Shown here piece by piece: positions 1 to 6,792 of a DNA stretch of 23,321 nucleotides. The position numbers and the translations under genes are program-made. How positions within the stretch are numbered: position 1 is the first letter of the stretch; every line of letters begins with the position of its first letter. Below the pieces are notes generated by a model. It was given only the letters and a program-made list of their open reading frames with translations. It had not been told where the DNA came from and searched no databases. This DNA comes from Bacteroidales bacterium (GTDB lineage Bacteria > Bacteroidota > Bacteroidia > Bacteroidales > WCHB1-69), in NCBI GenBank assembly GCA_031272415.1, contig JAISTU010000183.1:1-23321 (forward strand), given 5' to 3'.

Positions 1-26
1 TAGAGTGTAGAGTGTAGAGTGTAGAG
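1..26. repeat. TAGAGTG short tandem repeat
   Basis: About 3.7 copies of the heptamer TAGAGTG run from the window edge, so the array may continue upstream. A complementary array of the same motif lies at 165-187, and the two flank a palindrome and a 93 bp hairpin. The arrangement resembles a roughly 190 bp unit with inverted simple-repeat ends. No coding potential is seen. Confidence 0.8.
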
Positions 27-48
27 ACGTTGCATGCAACGTCTTTAC
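21..48. repeat. 28 bp palindrome with GACGTTGCATGCAACGTC core
   Basis: The two 14 bp halves are reverse complements except for one position, which would be a G-U pair in RNA. The centre is GCATGC. From memory, very similar palindromes occur as dispersed intergenic repeats in other bacterial groups including cyanobacteria; this could not be searched here. It may be a small non-autonomous element or a DNA-binding site. Confidence 0.7.
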
Positions 49-55
49 TTGTATA

Positions 56-148
56 GTCTGAACTTTGATTTTCGGATGATTTATGTGATTATTATGATTT
101 TAGATAATCACACAAATCATTAAAATCATTCAAAATCAAAGTTCAGAC
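56..148. repeat. Imperfect hairpin repeat (GTCTGAAC family), copy 1
   Basis: This 93 bp element begins GTCTGAACTTTGATTTT and ends with the exact complement AAAATCAAAGTTCAGAC. The interior repeats a loose 9-10 bp unit around ATGATTT on the left arm and AAATCAT on the right arm. As RNA it would fold into one long stem. Related copies lie at 17967-18059 (also 93 bp), 22512-22603 (92 bp) and 23112-23182 (71 bp). It contains no ORF and resembles a REP or MITE type intergenic repeat. Confidence 0.85.
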
Positions 149-164
149 AATGCAAAAAAAAAAT

Positions 165-187
165 CTACACTCTTCACTCTACACTCT
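165..187. repeat. Inverted copy of the TAGAGTG array
   Basis: CTACACTCTTCACTCTACAC and the following bases are the reverse complement of the heptamer array at 1-26, with one changed unit. A shorter piece (CTACACTCTACAC) lies at 11834-11846, and a degenerate version lies inside hairpin copy 4 near 23133-23151. Confidence 0.65.
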
Positions 188-199
188 GAAAAAAAGGTT

Positions 200-233
200 T
201 TTAATTTTTAATTGAAGAATTTGTGTATTTTTG
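200..233 (+). promoter_or_regulatory. Promoter block of the DUF4831 gene
   Basis: TATTTTTG at 226-233 fits the Bacteroidota -7 box TAnnTTTG and lies 26 bp before the ATG at 260. The stretch from about 198 is almost identical, over roughly 45 bp, to the promoter at 18186-18222. The shared part includes TTTTTAATTGAAGAATTTG. This makes the block a dispersed repeat as well as a promoter. Confidence 0.7.
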
Positions 234-259
234 TATTTTATTTTAAAATTAGATAAAAA

Positions 260-1423
260 ATGGGAAAAATATTTTGTAAATTATTGATAATGAGTGTTTT
301 TTGTGTGTATTATAGTGTGTTCATTCATGCACAATCGGGGCAAAAAACGGAGGAAAATCCTAAAAATACACTTAAATTTTATTATACACTGCCAAAAAAC
401 AGTTATACACTCTTACTCACAGTCCAAAAGGTAAGCCTTTTTAAGGGACCTTTTGCAGATTATGCCGAGCGACTAAGTGGCTTGTCGTATGTTATTAAGA
501 ATGACAGTGTTTGCTATCAAATTACATCTATTTTATTGAATGTCAATGCATTACCGGATGGCGAACAAATGTATCCTGTTTTTATTCCCCAAAAAGCAGG
601 AAAAAAATATCACTTTGACGCCAACGGATTTTTAAAAGAAAATATATATATTGCTGATTATCAAAAGAATACATTGCTAAAAAATAATCCCACAAACTCA
701 ACCCCGATAGAAAAAAAACGTTTTCCGTTGCACGTGGGAAATGAATTTGTAACTTATTATGACACTACATATATCTCTCAATTACAAGAAGATAGCACTA
801 TTATTTCTATACCTGTAATCACAAAACGGCAAGCCCCAAAAACCACTTTGGCAATGGCGCAAGATATTATCAAAACAATTGAACAAATAAGAGAGCAAAA
901 ATTGTTGCTATTGACCGGCGACCATGAAACCGATTATTCACAATTGCCTTTGATGCTCACTCAATTAAAAGAGCAAGAAGATGAATATACAGCACTTTTT
1001 ACAGGAATACAAGAGACTGAAAATGAGATATATACGCTTTATTATTGTCCAACCTCTGCCCAAAAAGCCGATATTTTACAAATTCCACTTACAGGTTTAG
1101 AAAATGGAAAATTATTACCTAATGAATTGAATATCTACTCATTACGTTTAGAAAAAGTTGCATCCCCGAACATTATGGCTCAACAAGTGGCAACTACTCA
1201 AGAAAAAGGCAAAAAACACTACTTTTATTACAGACAACCTACCTATTACAAAATCAGTCTCTGCAAAGGAAACCAAATTTTGCAAACATTGGGGACTTTT
1301 CCATTGGCACAATTTGGCGTCGTTTGCTCTTTGCCACAAACCGACAAATGTACATACAAAAGAGATGATTTTACGGGTGCATTAAAAAGTGTACAATTTC
1401 ACAAGAAAAAGAAAAAATATTGA
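260..1423 (+). CDS. DUF4831 family exported protein
   Basis: A 387-residue protein of unknown function. Residues 1-24 form a signal peptide (basic start, hydrophobic core, IHA before QSG), so it is exported and probably periplasmic. The segment YTLPKNSYTLLLTVQKV followed by KGPFADYAERLSGL (about residues 43-74) is typical, as I recall, of DUF4831 proteins of Bacteroidales. So is a second block near residues 195-250 with the pattern 'MAQDIIKTIEQIREQ..LLTGD' then 'EYTALFTG'. Length is close to that family's usual size. The lysine-rich C-terminus (HKKKKKY) is unusual. The gene stands alone behind its own TAnnTTTG promoter. Family membership rests on motif memory; no function can be given. Confidence 0.7.
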   Translation: MGKIFCKLLIMSVFCVYYSVFIHAQSGQKTEENPKNTLKFYYTLPKNSYTLLLTVQKVSLFKGPFADYAERLSGLSYVIKNDSVCYQITSILLNVNALPDGEQMYPVFIPQKAGKKYHFDANGFLKENIYIADYQKNTLLKNNPTNSTPIEKKRFPLHVGNEFVTYYDTTYISQLQEDSTIISIPVITKRQAPKTTLAMAQDIIKTIEQIREQKLLLLTGDHETDYSQLPLMLTQLKEQEDEYTALFTGIQETENEIYTLYYCPTSAQKADILQIPLTGLENGKLLPNELNIYSLRLEKVASPNIMAQQVATTQEKGKKHYFYYRQPTYYKISLCKGNQILQTLGTFPLAQFGVVCSLPQTDKCTYKRDDFTGALKSVQFHKKKKKY

Positions 1424-1452
1424 TAATCAAATATTTACACATTGTCTTTGTC

Positions 1453-1493
1453 GGGGCAACGGCATGCCTTGCTCAAATGTCCTCAAAGGGACA
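1453..1493. repeat. Decayed palindrome pair after the DUF4831 gene
   Basis: GGGGCAACGGCATGCCTTGC at 1453-1472 is an imperfect palindrome around GGCATGCC. It is followed by a small TGTCCT-CAAA-GGGACA hairpin at 1478-1493. The first resembles a GGGGCAAGGCATGCC-type dispersed palindrome I recall from other genomes. The rest of the gap 1424-1716 shows no gene and no clear terminator; the small hairpin lacks a T-tract. Confidence 0.4.
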
Positions 1494-1681
1494 AGACTTT
1501 CAGGTTAAATACTGAAAAAAACTTAAAAATTTTATCCCTTTGACAATCAACAAAATATAAAATAATTGCAACTTTTTTTTCGCAAAATTAACATCAAAAT
1601 ATTAACTTGAGGCGTTTTGCCGTTTGCATATTGATTTTTGACTTCTTCAACCAATTTTTCAAGCGGTTTTTACGTGTGAGA

Positions 1682-1689
1682 TATATTTG
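1682..1689 (+). promoter_or_regulatory. Possible -7 box of tatA
   Basis: TATATTTG matches TAnnTTTG and ends 27 bp before the tatA ATG at 1717. No clear -33 element is seen, and the repeated promoter block found elsewhere is absent here. Confidence 0.4.
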
Positions 1690-1716
1690 GTAAGTTAAAT
1701 ATTAATTGTTTGAAAA

Positions 1717-1921
1717 ATGAAGACACTATTAATGATTGGGATGCAGGAAATTTTGGTTGTCGTTCTGATTGTACTGTTGCTTTTCGGGGGTAAAAAAAAT
1801 ACCCGAACTGATGCGCGGATTGGGCAAAGGCGTGAAAAGTTTCAAAGACGGTATGAATGATATTGGAACAGATATTAACGACAACAAAAAAAGTAGTGCA
1901 GAAAATGAGCAAGAAAAATAG
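1717..1921 (+). pseudogene. tatA: tatA, twin-arginine translocase subunit, frameshifted in an A8 run
   Basis: TatA forms the oligomeric pore component of the twin-arginine system in the inner membrane. Reading from the ATG gives MKTLLMIGMQEILVVVLIV and LLLFGG, a short transmembrane helix. The frame is then lost at eight A residues (1792-1799). With seven A's the frame continues as KKIPELMRGLGKGVKSFKDG and ends at TAG 1919-1921, giving a normal 67-residue TatA with the GKKIPE hinge and amphipathic helix intact. As written, frame 1 stops at TGA 1858-1860, right after the A8-shifted tail. The 3' end overlaps the tatC start at 1905 by 17 bp, as expected of a tatAC operon. Possible explanations are a homopolymer sequencing error, transcript slippage restoring the frame, or true inactivation. 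The intact remainder argues against old decay. Confidence 0.85.
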
Positions 1922-2693
1922 TTCTCAACTTACTTTTTGGGGACATATCGAAGAACTGCGTAAAATTTTGTTCAAAAGTTTGGCTGTTGTGGCAGTTTTT
2001 ACGATAGTCGCTTTTGTGTGCAAAAACATTCTTTTTGATATTCTATTAGCCCCGTCAAAGTCCGACTTTGTAACTTATCGGCTGTTTTGTGTTTTAGGGC
2101 AAATATTGCATATTGATATTTGCCCTAAACCATTTGATGCACAATTGATTAGCACTCAACTTGCATCACAATTTATGATACATTTGAGCATTTCGTTTTA
2201 TGCGGGCATTTTAGTGGCATTGCCATATATTTTATATCAACTTTTTCGCTTTATTTCGCCTGCGTTGTACGAAAACGAACAAAAATATTCGTCGAAAGTT
2301 CTTTTCTTTTCGTTTTTCCTCTTTGCCACAGGAGTATTGTTGAATTACTTTTTGATTTTTCCACTATCGTTTCGGTTTTTAATCACATATCAAACTGATG
2401 AGGCGGTGGCAAATATGATTACGCTCAATTCGTATGTTGATACTTTAACGATGTTATCACTGATGATAGGTTTAATGACTGAATTGCCGATTATAGCGTG
2501 GCTGTTGGCAAAACTCAACATTCTCTCTGCTTCATTTATGCGCAAATACCGTCGCCACGTAGTTGTCGTTCTGTTAATTGTCGCGGCTATTATCACACCC
2601 ACAGCAGACATTTTTACATTGTTGCTGGTCTTTGTGCCGATATATTTGCTGTATGAAGTGAGTGTGGTCATAGTGGGAAAAGTGAATTTTTGA
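1905..2693 (+). CDS. tatC: Sec-independent protein translocase TatC
   Basis: TatC is the multispanning core that recognises twin-arginine signal peptides. The protein has 262 residues, normal for the family. It has the N-terminal FWGHIEELRK motif (family pattern F..HL.ELR), six hydrophobic segments, the conserved FRFISPALYENEQKY loop with its Glu, and the ELP-containing segment LMTELPIIAWLL. I chose ATG 1905 (MSKKNSSQL) over the upstream in-frame ATG 1857, because the extra 16 residues are only the shifted frame of tatA and homologues begin near here. The start lies inside the tail of tatA, suggesting translational coupling, so a true tatA frameshift could also affect tatC. Confidence 0.95.
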   Translation: MSKKNSSQLTFWGHIEELRKILFKSLAVVAVFTIVAFVCKNILFDILLAPSKSDFVTYRLFCVLGQILHIDICPKPFDAQLISTQLASQFMIHLSISFYAGILVALPYILYQLFRFISPALYENEQKYSSKVLFFSFFLFATGVLLNYFLIFPLSFRFLITYQTDEAVANMITLNSYVDTLTMLSLMIGLMTELPIIAWLLAKLNILSASFMRKYRRHVVVVLLIVAAIITPTADIFTLLLVFVPIYLLYEVSVVIVGKVNF

Positions 2694-2755
2694 AAAATAA
2701 GCAAAACTATTTTTCACAAACACAACTTCTTTTCCAATATTTTACAAGTCAAAAA

Positions 2756-2781
2756 AAATCTTTTATTTTGGCAAAAGATTT
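2756..2781. terminator. Possible terminator hairpin after tatC
   Basis: AAATCTTTT and AAAAGATTT form a 9 bp AT-rich stem with an 8-base loop. It is 60 bp after the tatC stop, preceded by A's and without a good T-tract on the plus strand. The remainder of 2694-2997 contains no gene; it holds an 'AAAATGCAAAAAAAAAA' block (2926-2939) and a CAATTCTCAATTG repeat. Confidence 0.35.
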
Positions 2782-2967
2782 ATATATTACTTCGTTTTTT
2801 GACGTATAAATATGACGTATCGCGTCTATAATTTACGAAAAAATCAAATAATGGAGAAATGGCAGACTGCGTATTTACATATTTGATAATGAATGTTTTA
2901 ACATGTATGTTTTTCTCCCCCAAAATGCAAAAAAAAAATAATTCTTCAATTCTCAATTGAAAAAAAA

Positions 2968-3005
2968 AGTTTTTTAAATTTTAATTGAAAAAAAGTGTAT
3001 CTTTG
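2968..3005 (+). promoter_or_regulatory. Promoter block of the 146-residue lipoprotein
   Basis: TATCTTTG at 2998-3005 is preceded by TTTTAATTGAAAAAAAGTG, a variant of the promoter block repeated at 200-233, 11853-11895, 18186-18222 and, inverted, at 22417-22450. The ATG is 58 bp downstream of the box. Confidence 0.7.
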
Positions 3006-3063
3006 CATTTTAGTTTTAAATTTAATATATTTTAGTAGTAAAAAAAAAGTAAATTCATTGATT

Positions 3064-3504
3064 ATGAAAAAGTTAGGATTATTAGTAGGAGTTATTGCAT
3101 TAGCAATTGTAGTTTCATCTTGTGATGAAAAAGCGAAAGAGTACACAGGGACATATCAAGGTGATATGATTTCAGCAGGCAAAACAATTAAGTCGGACGC
3201 AAAGATTTGGATTGGCGGTGTTACCGAAAATCAGGTTTATTTAGATGGTTTAATTCCATTGACCAAGCAATCTGATGGCGTTTTCACAGGCTCCGGTGAA
3301 GCATTGGCTACATTTATCAAAATGTTTTACAGCAATGAACAATTGGACAAAATTGAAAATGCAAACATTACCGCCACATTTAGTGATGACGTGCTTGACA
3401 TGAAAATGACCTATGATGTTGTAGTTATCGGTGTTCCCGTGTCAGCGACCGCTATGTCTTTCAATGGGAAAAAAATCTCAAAAGAAAACAAGACACAAGA
3501 ATAA
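3064..3504 (+). CDS. Small lipoprotein, possible calycin-like beta-barrel
   Basis: A 146-residue protein with a lipoprotein signal (MKKLGLLVGVIALAIVVSSC). The modified Cys is residue 20 and acidic residues follow (CDEKAKE), which in Bacteroidota often marks surface export. The mature part (YTGTYQGDM..., ...AKIWIGGVTENQVYLDG...) alternates short polar and hydrophobic strands. It recalls the calycin-like lipoproteins of Bacteroides, but this is only a resemblance. I chose the ATG at 3064 because the longer frame from GTG 2995 would start inside the promoter. It is monocistronic, between its own promoter and the terminator at 3555-3593. Function unknown. Confidence 0.8.
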   Translation: MKKLGLLVGVIALAIVVSSCDEKAKEYTGTYQGDMISAGKTIKSDAKIWIGGVTENQVYLDGLIPLTKQSDGVFTGSGEALATFIKMFYSNEQLDKIENANITATFSDDVLDMKMTYDVVVIGVPVSATAMSFNGKKISKENKTQE

Positions 3505-3554
3505 AAATTTTTTTTTAAACAAGTTATTTGAATAAGTTTTTATTTGTTAATTTG

Positions 3555-3593
3555 AAAAATAGCCGATAGGGACACAAAACATCGGCTATTTTT
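3555..3593 (+). terminator. Strong rho-independent terminator
   Basis: AAAAATAGCCGAT (3555-3567) pairs perfectly with ATCGGCTATTTTT (3581-3593) around a 13-base loop, followed by TCATTTTT. It closes the lipoprotein gene 50 bp after its stop. The A/T flanks make it usable in both directions, and it isolates the next operon. Confidence 0.9.
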
Positions 3594-3613
3594 CATTTTT
3601 GAAAGTTGGAAGT

Positions 3614-4399
3614 ATGTGTAAGTTGAATATTTTTTTTGTTTTTGCTTGCGTTTGCTGTGTATCGTGCAGTGTGTGCCACATTACGGGAAACAAAGTAATT
3701 GTAAAGCAGGCTTTCCCCATTTCGCAGTTTGACAAAATAGAATCAAATGTTTCTGTTTCAATCATTTATTCACAAAATGAAAACTCTCCTGTGGCAATAT
3801 TGGAAATGGACTCCAATATTGTAAAATTGTTTGATGTTTTTGTAGCGGATAATAAATTGATAATCAGCCTAAAAGAACAATTTCAACATTGTGGTTATTC
3901 TGCAAACGTTTTGAATTTGTATTGCAATTCGGCTCAATTGGAGGCAATTTCTTTGACGGGAAGTGGTAATTTTAAATCATTTACAAATATGTCAGGGGAA
4001 AATTTGACTATCAATATTACCGGTTCGGCAGACATAAAATGTGAAAATGAATTGATTTACAATGAATTAAATGTACAAATTGCAGGCTCAGGTGATTTGG
4101 AATTGAATGGTAAATTTGAAAAAACAAAAGGAAATATCACCGGTTCGGGCGACATTCTTTTGAAAGGCAAATCTAAAACGGCTCATTTTGGAATAGCCGG
4201 TTCAGGCTCAATAGATGCCGCCGATTTTGAGGTGGATTATTTGACAACAACACTTTCCGGCAGCGGAGATATTTTTGCCGATGTAAAGCAATCTTTGGAT
4301 GCCAAATTGGTCGGTAGCGGAAGTCTGACCTACAAAGGTAATCCGCAGAAAATCAATACAGAAGTAACAGGTTCGGGTTCAATAAATCAAAAAAAGTGA
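3614..4399 (+). CDS. GIN-domain (DUF2807) putative adhesin-like protein
   Basis: A 261-residue exported protein. The N-terminus is hydrophobic and rich in Cys (MCKLNIFFVFACVCCVSCSV). It is probably a lipoprotein signal with several candidate Cys residues, C18 being my preferred site. The body is a right-handed parallel beta-helix of the DUF2807 type: at least seven GSG or GSA turns (LTGSGNF, ITGSADI, IAGSGDL, ITGSGDI, IAGSGSI, LSGSGDI, LVGSGSL, VTGSGSI) spaced about 17-24 residues. This family (putative auto-transporter adhesin head, GIN) is common in Bacteroidota and has no proven biochemical role. An earlier in-frame TTG at 3599 is less likely than ATG 3614. The stop overlaps the GTG of the cysteine desulfurase by the bases GTGA. 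Confidence 0.85.
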   Translation: MCKLNIFFVFACVCCVSCSVCHITGNKVIVKQAFPISQFDKIESNVSVSIIYSQNENSPVAILEMDSNIVKLFDVFVADNKLIISLKEQFQHCGYSANVLNLYCNSAQLEAISLTGSGNFKSFTNMSGENLTINITGSADIKCENELIYNELNVQIAGSGDLELNGKFEKTKGNITGSGDILLKGKSKTAHFGIAGSGSIDAADFEVDYLTTTLSGSGDIFADVKQSLDAKLVGSGSLTYKGNPQKINTEVTGSGSINQKK

Positions 4400-5517
4400 C
4401 CGAATATACAAAAAAAGTTTATTTAGATTATGCGGCATCAACGCCTTTGTGCAAAGAAAGCAGGGAGGCGATGGAAAATGTTATGCAAACTGTGTACGCC
4501 AATCCGTCTGCCGTTCATGCTTTGGGACGTGCTGCCAATGTTTGTATAGAGCAAGCCCGCAGTACGGTTGCCGATTGTTTGCATTGCGGAAGAGAAAATA
4601 TTATTTTTACTTCCGGTGCAACAGAGGCTATTAACTTGACTATCAATAATATATGTGCAGATTATTCCATCAAAACTCTCATCAGTTCGCCACTTGAACA
4701 TTCGGCTGTCATTCATACATTACAACATATTTCCAAAACAAAAAATATTCCGCTGCTCAATGTGGAACATGATAAATACGGAAACATTGATAATGAACAT
4801 CTTACAAACCTTTTAGCAGAAAATTCGGCGTCATTAGTGGTTTTGATGCATGGTAATAATGAAACAGGTCAACTCACTGATATTGAGGCAATTGGACAAA
4901 TGTGCCGACAATATAATGCTTTGTTTTTTTGCGATATGGTGCAAACAATAGGGAAATATGAACTCAATTTACCGCAAATGAATGTGGATTTTGCGGTAGG
5001 AACGGCGCATAAATTTTACGGACCCAAAGGCACAGGAATTTTGTATTTGAGTAAAAAAGTGTCGCCATTGCTGTTGGGAGGCGCGCAAGAGAGAAACATA
5101 AGGGCAGGTACGGAAAATATTTATGGAATTGTTGGCACGGCGGCGGCTTTGAATGCACAAATGAGCAATGTAAATTCACAATTGCAACATATTCAACACA
5201 TTAAAAAATATTGTATTGAAAAGTTGTTACAAAATTTGCCTCAAATAATTTTTGTTGGAAATTGTCAAAATGGAGGCATGGAACACATTATTAACTTCTA
5301 TCTTCCTGATACTGAAATGGATATATTATCTATGCAATTGGATATGGCAGGTATTGCACTCTCTTCGGGCAGTGCATGCAGTAGCGGAACAGAGCGTATT
5401 AGCCACGTTATCAATGCTTTAAATATAAATTCTAAAACATTAAGACTCTCCTTTGGAAAACAAACAAGCACCGATGACATTGATTTTTTTATTCAAAATC
5501 TTATCTTATTCATTTAA
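4396..5517 (+). CDS. Cysteine desulfurase, IscS/NifS type
   Basis: A PLP enzyme that takes sulfur from cysteine for Fe-S clusters or tRNA thiolation. 373 residues. Visible marks are: the opening VYLDYAASTPLC; FTSGATEAINL (71-81); the stacking His of SSPLEHSAV (H102); HGNNETGQL; the PLP lysine in GTAHKFYGPKG (K206); RAGTEN; and the active Cys in SSGSACSSGTE (C328), a class I loop. The start is GTG 4396, since the first ATG (Met26) would delete the substrate-binding N-terminus. The GTG overlaps the stop of the GIN-domain gene, so the two are likely translationally coupled although their functions look unrelated. A ribbon-helix-helix gene follows 5 bp after the stop. No IscU, SufBCD or MnmA gene is present nearby, so the sulfur acceptor is unknown. 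Confidence 0.95.
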   Translation: MTEYTKKVYLDYAASTPLCKESREAMENVMQTVYANPSAVHALGRAANVCIEQARSTVADCLHCGRENIIFTSGATEAINLTINNICADYSIKTLISSPLEHSAVIHTLQHISKTKNIPLLNVEHDKYGNIDNEHLTNLLAENSASLVVLMHGNNETGQLTDIEAIGQMCRQYNALFFCDMVQTIGKYELNLPQMNVDFAVGTAHKFYGPKGTGILYLSKKVSPLLLGGAQERNIRAGTENIYGIVGTAAALNAQMSNVNSQLQHIQHIKKYCIEKLLQNLPQIIFVGNCQNGGMEHIINFYLPDTEMDILSMQLDMAGIALSSGSACSSGTERISHVINALNINSKTLRLSFGKQTSTDDIDFFIQNLILFI

Positions 5518-5522
5518 TTTTT

Positions 5523-5789
5523 ATGGCAAAAGTAAACAAACAGATAAAAAAAACAAAGAAAAATAGCGTAACTATAAAACTGCCGGAAAAAACAGCACGA
5601 CAAATTGAAATGTTTGCCAAATTGCATTCCAATACTTTTAACAAAATGCTCAAAGAAATTATTGAAATCGGGGTCGCAGAACATAATCTTAAACTCACCG
5701 AAAACAATACTATTTTATATAATCAAATGAAATTGTTCCCCGAAGACGAAATTTATCTTAAAAAAGGGGAAAAACCGATTAATTTTTAA
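5523..5789 (+). CDS. Small ribbon-helix-helix type protein
   Basis: An 88-residue protein. Residues 1-13 are highly basic (MAKVNKQIKKTKK). Residues 14-55 fit a ribbon-helix-helix fold: a beta strand SVTIKLPE, helix KTARQIEMFAKLH, a turn with SNTF, and helix NKMLKEIIEIGVAEH. The tail (56-88) is polar. Such proteins bind DNA as dimers and are often antitoxins or autoregulators, but no toxin gene is adjacent. Here it follows a cysteine desulfurase by 5 bp and probably shares its transcript. Its stop is 7 bp from that of the opposing lipoprotein gene, with no hairpin between. The fold is inferred from pattern only. Confidence 0.7.
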   Translation: MAKVNKQIKKTKKNSVTIKLPEKTARQIEMFAKLHSNTFNKMLKEIIEIGVAEHNLKLTENNTILYNQMKLFPEDEIYLKKGEKPINF

Positions 5790-5796
5790 TTCTTTC

Positions 5797-6756
5797 TCAT
5801 TCTTCTTCGTCCCAATATTCAATGTCGAAATAAGGCATTGCTTTTGCAAAACACTCTGTATCAGAACAATAGGGAATATAAAGGGGCGTTTCTCCTTTTT
5901 TAAGTGCAATATAACCGGTAGTATGTCGCTCTATGAAAGGTGTAATATCCACAATATCAATCTCTTCGCCGTAGTGATTGCGGATAGATATTTTATCAAA
6001 TTGGCGATATACTGTCATAAAAATTATATCATATTCTTGGGCAGTATTTTGAATTTTCAGTGCATTTAGTTCCCAATTATCTTCTGTAATTTTTCCGATA
6101 ACAGCAGTATCTGCAAATTGTATAATTGCCTCATAATCAATATCATACTCCATTTGTGGAGTATAAGAAAGTGTTCCCAAACTTTCAATGGTGTACATAT
6201 CTTCTTTGGTCGTTGAAATATTGTTGAGATGTTTTGTAGAGTCGGTCAAAGAGTAAATTTTTTCGTACTTTTTGGTAACAAGCACGTTATATGTTTCGTC
6301 AATTGTGGCAGTCCAAACTTCGGATTCTATTGTGTTTTGTTTTTCATTACCCAAATTTAATGCAATTGGAACTGCTTGAATAATAATGGGTTGTGGGTCA
6401 TGATTGATAGTAATTAAAACCTTCATCAGCGGTTGCTCACTAATATCGGAAACTACCCAAATATCAAAATCGGGTGAAAAAGTGGGCAATTTACACTCTG
6501 CCGTCCACAATTGCGGCAAAGAAAAAGCCAAATGCGGAGGAATGCCATCATAATGTTTTAACATGGGTAACAATTGATTGAGCAAATCTGTTCCCAAAAA
6601 ACAAGCACTGTCAATTTTCACATTCTCACAATTCACATTTAAGGGCAAATTTTGTTCTTGCGGTGAGATGACGGTCGCTGTTTGTGTCCGATTTTGACAA
6701 CTGAAAATACACCCCAAACAGGCAAACAATGCCGCCGATTTTACAATATTTTTCAT
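5797..6756 (-). CDS. Hypothetical lipoprotein
   Basis: A 319-residue protein I do not recognise. From ATG 6756 the N-terminus MKNIVKSAALFACLGCIFSC is a lipoprotein signal with lipobox IFSC and Cys20. The longer frame from ATG 6780 adds eight residues that spoil the signal, so 6756 is preferred. The mature part has four further Cys residues and a very acidic C-terminus (YFDIEYWDEEE). It is mainly beta-like, with phrases such as LGTLSYTPQMEYDIDYEAIIQF. The gene is last in a minus-strand operon with a PpiD-like foldase, an NTF2-like lipoprotein and an M3 peptidase lipoprotein, 36 bp after the latter. The context suggests a role at the outer membrane or periplasm; nothing more specific can be said. 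Confidence 0.8.
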   Translation of the reverse strand: MKNIVKSAALFACLGCIFSCQNRTQTATVISPQEQNLPLNVNCENVKIDSACFLGTDLLNQLLPMLKHYDGIPPHLAFSLPQLWTAECKLPTFSPDFDIWVVSDISEQPLMKVLITINHDPQPIIIQAVPIALNLGNEKQNTIESEVWTATIDETYNVLVTKKYEKIYSLTDSTKHLNNISTTKEDMYTIESLGTLSYTPQMEYDIDYEAIIQFADTAVIGKITEDNWELNALKIQNTAQEYDIIFMTVYRQFDKISIRNHYGEEIDIVDITPFIERHTTGYIALKKGETPLYIPYCSDTECFAKAMPYFDIEYWDEEE

Positions 6757-6792
6757 AAGAAATTCAAACTTTTGCAACATATCTGTAACTAT

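Noticed and set aside
2849..2887. 11-codon ORF beginning ATGGAGAAATGG
   Set aside because: Very short, no promoter or conserved signal, within repeat-rich intergenic DNA.
2995..3063. Upstream GTG start for the 146-residue lipoprotein
   Set aside because: The GTG is part of the GTGTATCTTTG promoter, and the lipoprotein signal starts cleanly at ATG 3064.
5523..5789. Toxin-antitoxin system
   Set aside because: The ribbon-helix-helix protein looks antitoxin-like, but no small toxin ORF lies on either side; neighbours are a cysteine desulfurase and an opposing lipoprotein gene.
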